NCBI GenBank assembly: GCA_937888765.1
Contig: CALASU010000024.1
Location: forward strand, 1-10,992
Length of the DNA: 10,992 nucleotides
Direction of reading: 5' to 3'
DNA from: an uncultured Clostridia bacterium
GTDB taxonomy: Bacteria; Bacillota; Clostridia; Lachnospirales; Anaerotignaceae
The notes under the pieces are model-generated. The model had not been told where the DNA came from. It saw only the letters and a list, made by a program, of their open reading frames with translations, and did no database searches. How positions within the stretch are numbered: position 1 is the first letter of the stretch; the number at the start of each line of letters is the position of its first letter. The translations under genes were made by a program, and so were the position numbers. Positions 5,552 through 10,992 of the stretch are shown here, piece after piece.

Positions 5552-6931
5552 ATGGCAAAACTTTGGGGCGGACGTTTTACACAGTCCACAGACAGCTTTA
5601 CAGACCATTTCCATTCTTCTATCTCTTTCGATAGCAGAATGTATAAAGAAGATATCACAGGCAGTATGGCACACGCGGCAATGCTCGGCAGACAGGGCAT
5701 CATCCCTGCGGCAGATGCAGAACTGATCATCAAAACACTGAAAGAAATCCTTGCAGATATCGAAGCGGGCAAGGTATCCTTCGATGAAAAAGCGGAAGAT
5801 ATCCATATGAATATCGAAACAATTTTAATCAGCCGTATCGGCGATGTTGGCAAACGCCTGCATACAGGCAGAAGCCGTAACGATCAGGTAGCTCTGGATA
5901 TCCGTATGTATACCAAAAAAGAAATCAAAGAAGTACAGGCACTGCTAAAAAATCTGATGGTGGTGCTGAATGATTTTGCGGCAGACCATACAGAAACCAT
6001 CATGCCTGGCTATACACATCTGCAGAGAGCACAGCCCGTTACTCTGGCACATCATTTGCTGGCATATGTGGAAATGTTCAAACGTGACTATGACCGTCTG
6101 GCTGATACCTATAAACGTACAGACGTGATGCCTCTGGGCAGCGGCGCACTGGCTACCACAACATATCCTCTGGACAGGCACTCCGTAGCGGAAGAACTGG
6201 GCTTTGCGGCAATCACACAGAACAGTATGGATGGTGTTTCCGACCGTGATTTTGCAATCGAATTTGCATCTGCTCTGTCTATTCTGATGATGCACCTGAG
6301 CCGTTTCTGCGAAGAGATCATTCTGTGGAGCAGCCATGAATTCCATTTTGTAGAACTCAGCGATGCGTATTCTACAGGTTCCAGTATCATGCCACAGAAA
6401 AAGAACCCCGATATGGCTGAACTGATCCGCGGTAAAACAGGCCGTGTATATGGTCATCTGATGGGGCTTCTGACAACAATGAAAGGTCTGCCTCTGGCGT
6501 ATAATAAAGATATGCAGGAAGACAAGGAAGGTCTGTTTGATGCCATTGACACGGTAAAAATGTGCCTGCCTGTATTTACAAACATGATTGCAACTATGAC
6601 AGTGAGAAAAGACGCTATGCTGAACGCGGCAAAGGGCGGTTTCACAAACGCAACAGATGCGGCTGACTGGCTGGTAAAACAGGGCGTGCCTTTCCGTGAT
6701 GCGCATGAAATCATCGGTAAACTGGTACTGTACTGCATCGAACATAACACAAACCTTGATGATCTTTCTCTGGAAGAATACAAGGCAATTTCCCCTGTAT
6801 TTGACGAAAGCGTGTATGCGGCAATCAATGTAAATGAATGTGCACAGGCAAGAAAAGTAATCGGCGGCCCTGCAAAAGAAGCAACAACAGCGGCGATTGC
6901 TATGAATAAAGAATTTTTCGAAAAAATGTAA
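5552..6931 (+). CDS. argH: Argininosuccinate lyase
   Basis: Splits argininosuccinate into arginine and fumarate, the last step of arginine synthesis. At 459 residues it has normal length for the fumarase/aspartase superfamily. It starts with the family signature KLWGGRFTQ. HTGRSRNDQVALD (104-116), GYTHLQRAQPVTLAHH (153-168, with H156 in the catalytic position), SMDGVSDRDF (225-234) and the superfamily loop GSSIMPQKKNP (276-286, catalytic Ser in the GSS) are all present. AAGGAG lies 9 nt from the ATG. Repeat copy 5 lies immediately upstream and would be in the leader if argG transcripts read through. The aldo/keto reductase gene starts 16 bp after the stop. Confidence 0.98.
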   Translation: MAKLWGGRFTQSTDSFTDHFHSSISFDSRMYKEDITGSMAHAAMLGRQGIIPAADAELIIKTLKEILADIEAGKVSFDEKAEDIHMNIETILISRIGDVGKRLHTGRSRNDQVALDIRMYTKKEIKEVQALLKNLMVVLNDFAADHTETIMPGYTHLQRAQPVTLAHHLLAYVEMFKRDYDRLADTYKRTDVMPLGSGALATTTYPLDRHSVAEELGFAAITQNSMDGVSDRDFAIEFASALSILMMHLSRFCEEIILWSSHEFHFVELSDAYSTGSSIMPQKKNPDMAELIRGKTGRVYGHLMGLLTTMKGLPLAYNKDMQEDKEGLFDAIDTVKMCLPVFTNMIATMTVRKDAMLNAAKGGFTNATDAADWLVKQGVPFRDAHEIIGKLVLYCIEHNTNLDDLSLEEYKAISPVFDESVYAAINVNECAQARKVIGGPAKEATTAAIAMNKEFFEKM

Positions 6932-6947
6932 AAGGCGGGGATTTCCC

Positions 6948-7904
6948 TTGAAAAAAGTTATTTTAGGAAAAACAGATATTGAAGTGAGTATTGCGGGCTT
7001 TGGTGTTCTGCCGATGGGTCCCAGCCAGCTGGCACTGCCTGTGGAAGAAGGGGCGGCTGTTATCAAGTATGCTTTGCGAAATGGTATCAATTTTATTGAT
7101 ACGGCTCAGTATTATCGTACCTATCCGTATATCAGCAAAGCACTGGAAGGCGAAGAGTTTTCCGATATTGTGATCTGCTCCAAATCCTTAAGCTGTGACT
7201 ATGACGGCATGATGGAAGCCATTCTGGAAGCAAGGGAAGAACTGAACAGAGAAATCATTGATATTTTTCTGATGCACGAAGTGCGCTCCGGTCAGCTGGA
7301 AGAGCGTGCGGGGGCATGGGAAGCGTTGAAAGATGCGAAAGCGAAAGGGCTTGTCCGTGCCATCGGACTTTCCACGCATCATGTAGACATCACGGCGGCA
7401 GCGGCATCTATCGCAGAACTGGATGTTGTTTTCCCTCTCATCAATTATGCGGGGCTTGGTATCCGCAAAGGGGATGCCTTTGCTACAAGGGAAGAAATGA
7501 TGGACGCAATTACTGTCTGCCATAATGCGGGTAAGGGCGTATTTTCCATGAAAGCCTTTGGCGGCGGTGGACTGACAGGGAACTATCAGGAAGCCCTCAA
7601 CTATGTTTTTTCCAAATCCGAGATTGATTCTGTGATGATCGGTTTCGGCAAGACTGCGGAAGTGGATGATCTGCTTTCCTATCTGGATGGCTCTATGGAT
7701 GCGGCGTATAATCCCGATGTTTCCAAGAAAAAGGTCTATATCAATCAGGAGGACTGCGAGGGGTGCGGCTCCTGCAAAGCGGCGTGTCCTGCGGGGGCGA
7801 TTTTCTGGAATGATAACGGTTTGGCAGAAGTAGATCATCAGAAATGTCTGACCTGCGGCTATTGCAGTCCTGTATGCCCTGTGCGTGCAGTGATTATGTA
7901 TTAA
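6948..7904 (+). CDS. Aldo/keto reductase with C-terminal 2x[4Fe-4S] ferredoxin domain
   Basis: A 318-residue protein starting at TTG, 7 nt after the imperfect ribosome site GGCGGGG. The next methionine is at residue 23, after the first beta strand, so TTG is preferred. Residues 1-250 form an AKR barrel. D51 and Y55 or Y56 in NFIDTAQYY, K79 in CSKSLS and H110 in DIFLMHE fit the catalytic tetrad. Residues 265-318 form a bacterial ferredoxin domain with two clusters, C270-C273-C276-C280 and C300-C303-C306-C310, the last cysteine of each before Pro. This architecture is known in anaerobes, and physiological substrates are mostly unassigned. The iron-sulphur tail suggests ferredoxin-type electron delivery instead of, or as well as, NAD(P)H (inference). 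It probably shares the argH transcript, though a link to arginine metabolism is unproven. Confidence 0.9.
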   Translation: MKKVILGKTDIEVSIAGFGVLPMGPSQLALPVEEGAAVIKYALRNGINFIDTAQYYRTYPYISKALEGEEFSDIVICSKSLSCDYDGMMEAILEAREELNREIIDIFLMHEVRSGQLEERAGAWEALKDAKAKGLVRAIGLSTHHVDITAAAASIAELDVVFPLINYAGLGIRKGDAFATREEMMDAITVCHNAGKGVFSMKAFGGGGLTGNYQEALNYVFSKSEIDSVMIGFGKTAEVDDLLSYLDGSMDAAYNPDVSKKKVYINQEDCEGCGSCKAACPAGAIFWNDNGLAEVDHQKCLTCGYCSPVCPVRAVIMY

Positions 7905-7923
7905 AATATAAATATAAAACAAA

Positions 7924-7956
7924 AAGGCGTTCTCTATTGTTTTCAGAGAATGCCTT
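7924..7956. terminator. Bidirectional rho-independent terminator between convergent genes
   Basis: AAGGCGTTCTCT (7924-7935) pairs with AGAGAATGCCTT (7945-7956) over 12 bp with one G-T pair and a 9-nt loop. T-rich runs follow on the plus strand (TATTTTTATT) and on the minus strand (TTTTTGTTTT). It would end both the aldo/keto reductase and the Nudix transcripts. Confidence 0.85.
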
Positions 7957-7960
7957 ATTT

Positions 7961-8347
7961 TTATTGTTTCTTCTTCAATTTTTCCAGAATTTCCACATCT
8001 GCGGGGCAGAAAGGAAGACTGTCGATTTCTTCTGTGGTAATCCATCTGATGTCGTTATGCTCCAGCTTTTGCGGAACACCCTCGGAGATTGCGGCGTGAA
8101 ACAGTGTCAGATGTACCGTCAGATCGGGATAAACGTGGGTTACTTCCATAAAGATTTCCCCAACGGTAATGGTTATCCCTAATTCTTCCTTACATTCCCG
8201 TATCAGTGCGGCTTCCTTTGTTTCGTCTGTCTCTACCTTGCCGCCGACAAATTCCCATAATAAGCCCCTTGCCTTATGTGCGGGACGCTGACAGGCAAGG
8301 AATCTGTTTCCATTCCATATCAGTGCAGCAACAACTTCTGTCATCAT
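7961..8347 (-). CDS. Nudix hydrolase, MutT-like
   Basis: A 128-residue Nudix protein, normal length for MutT-type (deoxy)nucleoside triphosphate pyrophosphohydrolases, which remove damaged or unwanted nucleotides. The Nudix box is complete: G36, E42, R50-E51, E54-E55 and G57 fit GX5EX7REUXEEXGU. VVAALIWNGNRFLACQRP and GLLWEFVGGKVE resemble MutT and NudG, but the substrate (8-oxo-dGTP, CTP and others) cannot be told from the sequence. It overlaps the upstream gene by ATGA, with GGAGGT 11 nt before the first ATG inside the upstream coding region, so translational coupling is likely. A second ATG at 8344 is an alternative start. The bidirectional terminator lies right after the stop. Confidence 0.9.
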   Translation of the reverse strand: MMTEVVAALIWNGNRFLACQRPAHKARGLLWEFVGGKVETDETKEAALIRECKEELGITITVGEIFMEVTHVYPDLTVHLTLFHAAISEGVPQKLEHNDIRWITTEEIDSLPFCPADVEILEKLKKKQ

Positions 8348-9978
8348 GTTAATGCATGACCTCCTTCAGGAAACCAGCCTTTGTAGGAAGCTTCGGCTTC
8401 TTTTCTGGCTTCGGCTTCTCTTTTTGCCGATTCTTTTTTTACAGCTTCCTCTATTTTTGCTTCTTCTTTTTTGCGGAGTTTTTCTTCTTTTCTGGCTTCG
8501 GCTTCTTTTCTGGTCGCTTCTTTTGCTTCTGCCAGTTTTCTGGCTTCTTCTTCTGCTTTTTGGGCAGCTTCTGCCTTTTTCTGTTCGCTGAGCAGATAAC
8601 GGGCCTCATCTATGATGGACTGTGCAAGATTGCGATAGATGATCTTTGCTTCCGGGTAAACACGCACAGCAAATGCCCATTCTCTTGCCGGAATGTATTC
8701 TCCTTTGTCAAAATACATCCCTGCGATTGTCAGACAGGTGCGCTGTTCCTGTTCTGGTGACAGGGAACAGTTCAGGTACATATCCTTATAGGCTTCTAAG
8801 GTTTTATCCTCTGCCTGTCGGATCATTTCCTGATCTTCTACGCTTCTGTAGAGCCAGCATAGATTCATCCACAGACAGGCATCAATCTGTATGTGGTTGG
8901 AAAAAGCTGCAGAACACGCCAGAGCGATATAATGCTGCAGGAAGACAAAATCTAGCGTACGCTCAGCGGAAAAATCCAGCATGACAGAAGACCGAATCTG
9001 CATCAGCTGCTCTTCATATACGGCTTTACGCAGATAGGTCGGCTTCAGGAACATATCAATCAATGTGCTGAAATAGCAGTGCGGACAGGTTACAATATCA
9101 TACCATTCTGCTTCAAAGTCTTTATAAAAGATATGAAAATCCATACGCATTTTCTGGGAAAGTACGGGATCTGCTGTCAGCCTGTTATAAGAAATACGGC
9201 TGCCGTCAAAGGTCTGTTTGCAGTTAGGGCAGGTATATTCTTTATGAAACAGAAATTCCTTATATTCGGGATGTGTGATGTCGGGGTAAGATTTATGTCC
9301 CGGCAGAAAAAAATCGGGATATACCTCGGGAAGAATCTGCTGTGCTTTTTCTGCTTCCTGTGCAATACTCTGCATGATGGAGAGGACCATATCTTCTCTG
9401 TTTTGTGTCATGCGGTTTGCTTCCATTGTCTGCTGCACCAGAAGATCAATTTCTTTATTCTTCTCTTTTTCTGCATTGGTAAAGGCTTCGTGCAGTTCGT
9501 CTTCTATGTGCTCCTGCATAAACAGCGTTTTGGAATCGGGCATGGAAAGAAATTCCTGTGTGGAAAACAGCGGGAGTTCCTCTGAAATTTCTGTATGTAT
9601 ATGAGGATGGTCGCCAAGCTCGATTTTATGCAGTAACGTATTTAAGGAATCCAGACTTTTTGCCATAGCCTTCATGATCAGAAAGGCATTCTGGGTATTG
9701 CTCTGGATAAAGTCATTAAAATTTTCCGCAGGGATATGTAAAATAGCTGTGTCTTCAATCGCAACAGCTGTACAATAACTGGGATGTTGGATCAGAATGC
9801 TGACTTCCCCGAAATACTGCGGAAAAGAAAGTGTTTCAATCAGATATTCATTTGATTTTCCATAATTCAGATAAAGTGCAACTTTTCCTGATAAGATTTT
9901 ATGCAGGGTCTTGTTATAGTCGCCCTCTCGTAGGATGATATCCCCTGCTTGATGCTTTCGAATTTTTGTATTTTTCAT
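8344..9978 (-). CDS. Cyclic-nucleotide-binding-fold / DUF2225 protein with coiled-coil tail
   Basis: A 544-residue protein. Residues 1-120 have the CRP/cNMP-binding beta-barrel pattern (AGDIILREGD, GKVALYL, YFGEVSILI). The phosphate-binding cassette reads GEVSILIQHPSYCTAVAIED and lacks the usual arginine, so cAMP binding is doubtful. There is no HTH after it, so it is not a CRP-type transcription factor. Residues 120-240 are a helical linker. Residues 247-460 match DUF2225, with CPNC (250-253) and CPHC (298-301) likely binding one zinc, followed by helical TPR-like segments. Residues 463-532 are a Lys/Glu/Ala-rich predicted coiled coil. AGGAG lies 11 nt from the ATG. No signal peptide or membrane segment is seen. 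It is co-transcribed with, and probably coupled to, the Nudix gene. The function of DUF2225 is unknown to me. Confidence 0.85.
   Translation of the reverse strand: MKNTKIRKHQAGDIILREGDYNKTLHKILSGKVALYLNYGKSNEYLIETLSFPQYFGEVSILIQHPSYCTAVAIEDTAILHIPAENFNDFIQSNTQNAFLIMKAMAKSLDSLNTLLHKIELGDHPHIHTEISEELPLFSTQEFLSMPDSKTLFMQEHIEDELHEAFTNAEKEKNKEIDLLVQQTMEANRMTQNREDMVLSIMQSIAQEAEKAQQILPEVYPDFFLPGHKSYPDITHPEYKEFLFHKEYTCPNCKQTFDGSRISYNRLTADPVLSQKMRMDFHIFYKDFEAEWYDIVTCPHCYFSTLIDMFLKPTYLRKAVYEEQLMQIRSSVMLDFSAERTLDFVFLQHYIALACSAAFSNHIQIDACLWMNLCWLYRSVEDQEMIRQAEDKTLEAYKDMYLNCSLSPEQEQRTCLTIAGMYFDKGEYIPAREWAFAVRVYPEAKIIYRNLAQSIIDEARYLLSEQKKAEAAQKAEEEARKLAEAKEATRKEAEARKEEKLRKKEEAKIEEAVKKESAKREAEARKEAEASYKGWFPEGGHALT
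8397..8506 (-). repeat. Direct 23-bp repeat in the coiled-coil coding region
   Basis: An identical 23-bp stretch occurs at 8397-8419 and 8484-8506, beginning CTTCTTTTCTGG on the plus strand. It encodes the EAEARKE motif twice in the charged tail. Such repeats can promote changes in tail length by slippage or recombination. Confidence 0.8.
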
Positions 9979-10052
9979 TGGGAAATAATCTCCTATAAAA
10001 TATATATTAAGAACGATTACGTAAATCTTTTAGTGCTTTAAAGTGTGTTTAT

Positions 10053-10081
10053 ATTATATGCAAAGCAGCATAAAAAGGCAA
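10053..10081 (-). promoter_or_regulatory. Promoter of the DUF2225-Nudix operon
   Basis: The minus strand has -35 TTGCCT (10081-10076), a 17-bp spacer and a consensus -10 TATAAT (10058-10053). It lies just after the terminator of the XRE gene and gives a leader of about 68 nt. Confidence 0.65.
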
Positions 10082-10087
10082 GCATTA

Positions 10088-10115
10088 AAAAAATACCTTG
10101 AAAAAGGCATTTTTT
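10088..10115 (-). terminator. Terminator of the XRE regulator gene
   Basis: On the minus strand AAAAAATGCCTT pairs with AAGGTATTTTTT around a 4-nt loop (12 bp with one G-T pair), then a further T. A-rich sequence on the other side makes it potentially bidirectional. The stem overlaps the stop codon of the regulator. Confidence 0.7.
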
Positions 10116-10344
10116 AATCAAAATCTAAAATTTTATAAGGAGGAATGTCTAAAGCCTTGGCAATCAGAAACAGGGTATCAAAGGAAAAGGACTGATAACG
10201 ATTAGGGGCTTCTATCTGTCCGATATAGCTAGTGGTCAATCCTGCTTTTTCTGCCAGCTGTTCTTGTGTTAAGCTTTTCAATTTACGGTAATAGGCGATT
10301 TTTAAACCCATTTTGATATAATTGTCTTTAAATTCTGCTCTCAT
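10114..10344 (-). CDS. XRE-family helix-turn-helix regulator
   Basis: A 76-residue protein that is almost only a DNA-binding domain. LKIAYYRKLKSLTQEQLAEKAG, TSYIGQIEAPNRY and FDTLFLIAKALDIPPYKIL cover the five helices of an HTH_3 (Cro/C1) fold. The ATG at 10344 is chosen because the residues before the fold (MRAEFKDNYIKMG) look natural. A TTG at 10377 would add 11 residues, and an ATG at 10311 would trim the first helix. None of the three has a recognisable Shine-Dalgarno, so the start is uncertain and translation may be weak or from a very short leader. Single-domain XRE proteins usually bind a nearby operator, often their own. A 12-bp palindrome lies upstream. No toxin or phage gene is adjacent. 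Confidence 0.8.
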   Translation of the reverse strand: MRAEFKDNYIKMGLKIAYYRKLKSLTQEQLAEKAGLTTSYIGQIEAPNRYQSFSFDTLFLIAKALDIPPYKILDFD

Positions 10345-10397
10345 AATTCTATATAAAGTATAATGGTGTAAAAACAAATGCTTTATTCTGTAATAAT

Positions 10398-10409
10398 GAA
10401 TAATTATTC
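10398..10409. promoter_or_regulatory. Palindrome upstream of the XRE gene (possible autoregulatory operator)
   Basis: GAATAATTATTC is a perfect 12-bp palindrome about 54 bp upstream of the chosen start. The rest of 10378-10484 is very AT-rich and holds no gene that I can support. An AT-rich palindrome can arise by chance, so the call is weak. Confidence 0.25.
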
Positions 10410-10484
10410 GTAAATAGAGAAAAATTATTGATAAATAACAAATAAATATATTGAATTTATGAAGCTATTAGAATAAGCAACAGG

Positions 10485-10512
10485 AAAAAAGGGGTCAGGC
10501 ATATGCCTGACC
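10485..10512 (-). terminator. Terminator of the rubrerythrin-like gene
   Basis: A perfect 20-bp palindrome (10493-10512, arm GGTCAGGCAT) is followed on the minus strand by CC and TTTTTT (10490-10485). It starts 11 bp after the stop codon. Confidence 0.85.
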
Positions 10513-10522
10513 TTTCTTATAT

Positions 10523-10992
10523 TTATTCAAAATATTCTACAAATTCAAATGCACCGATTGCGCCGCAGACTTCGCATACATCTACGTGTTTTTCAGAGAG
10601 CGCACCGCAGAACTGACAGCGGTAGCCCTGTTTTTTCTGCTTGGGTGCTTCCTTTACGGGAGCAGCCGCTTTGTTCATTTTGCTCAGTTCTACCATCAGC
10701 ATCAGGAAACGGTTTTCGTGGCTGCGTTCGATTTTTGCAACGCGTTCAAACTGTACAGCCAGTTCTTCAAAGCCTTCCTGTCTTGCTGTTTCCGCAAAAG
10801 AAGGGTACATATCATGCCATTCGTCAAATTCGCCCTGTGCCGCTTTGATCAGACACAGATTGGAGCTTTTGGGCATACCATGCAGTGCTTCAAACCAGAA
10901 TTTTGCGTGCATCATTTCGTTCTTTGCCATCTGTTCAAACGCAATAGCGATGGATTCGTTGCCGTTATCTCTTGCTACCTGTGCAAAGTATG
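10523..10992 (-). CDS. Rubrerythrin-like protein, 5' end beyond the window
   Basis: The frame stays open to the window edge, and sequence before the internal ATG at 10930 (YFAQVARDNGNESIAIAFEQ) is typical of rubrerythrin, so that ATG is not the start. About 155 residues are visible; the full family length is near 180-195. The ferritin-like diiron domain shows two ExxH motifs, in AKNEMMHAKFW and VAKIERSHENRF, with further helix glutamates. After a Lys/Pro/Ala linker (AAAPVKEAPKQKKQG) comes a rubredoxin-type domain with CQFCG and CEVCG, expected to bind one iron through four cysteines. Rubrerythrins reduce hydrogen peroxide in the cytoplasm of anaerobes using rubredoxin or NADH-linked electrons. 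A strong terminator follows. The first helix and its glutamate cannot be checked here. Confidence 0.9.
   Translation of the reverse strand, partial: YFAQVARDNGNESIAIAFEQMAKNEMMHAKFWFEALHGMPKSSNLCLIKAAQGEFDEWHDMYPSFAETARQEGFEELAVQFERVAKIERSHENRFLMLMVELSKMNKAAAPVKEAPKQKKQGYRCQFCGALSEKHVDVCEVCGAIGAFEFVEYFE

Noticed and set aside
5387..5806. Small frames over the argG-argH gap on both strands
   Set aside because: They run through the hairpin element and into argH in the wrong frame, with no ribosome site or conserved pattern.
5945..7090. Minus-strand open frame of 381 codons over argH and the start of the reductase gene
   Set aside because: It is a shadow of argH. The Cys/His-rich product matches no family I know, and it spans a gene boundary.
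10114..10377. XRE gene as antitoxin or phage repressor
   Set aside because: No toxin-like partner gene or phage gene is adjacent on either side. Terminators isolate the gene.

Overview
The window looks like chromosomal DNA from an anaerobic Gram-positive bacterium of the Clostridia, probably a gut-type Lachnospiraceae or Anaerotignum-like organism. This is inference. It rests on near-consensus sigma-A promoters, strong AAGGAGG ribosome sites, a rubrerythrin, a ferredoxin-tailed aldo/keto reductase, a peptidoglycan-binding repeat protein, and a DUF2225 protein. No phage, IS, CRISPR, tRNA or rRNA gene is visible.

Layout. 2-529 (+) is the 3' end of a peptidoglycan-binding repeat protein. 789-3749 (-) holds a fumarylacetoacetate hydrolase (FAH) family gene followed by wecB, whose reading frame runs on into a 244-residue acidic C-terminal protein that has its own ribosome site and ATG. 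3750-4118 is a divergent AT-rich regulatory region. 4119-7904 (+) is argG, argH and an aldo/keto reductase with two [4Fe-4S] motifs. 7961-9978 (-) is a cyclic-nucleotide-binding-fold/DUF2225 protein overlapping a Nudix hydrolase by ATGA. 10114-10344 (-) is a small XRE regulator. 10523-10992 (-) is a 5'-truncated rubrerythrin-like gene.

How the genes relate. argG and argH catalyse the last two steps of arginine synthesis from citrulline. The reductase gene starts 16 bp after argH and probably rides on its transcript. wecB supplies UDP-ManNAc for surface glycopolymers. The FAH gene has its own promoter, and no canonical terminator separates it from wecB, so the two may be co-transcribed.

The most unusual signal lies between the genes. 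Five copies of a modular GC-rich element are present at 543-657, 704-790, 2731-2810, 2789-2870 and 5450-5531. The full form is hairpin A, then a linker near RTATC(A)GGGT, hairpin B, a short spacer, and hairpin C with an AGC or AGA loop. Stem sequences differ between copies while pairing is kept, including clear compensatory changes in hairpin C. Two copies sit back to back and share one central palindrome, two touch stop codons, and one lies between argG and argH. The second notable signal is the in-frame wecB fusion with an intact internal translation start.
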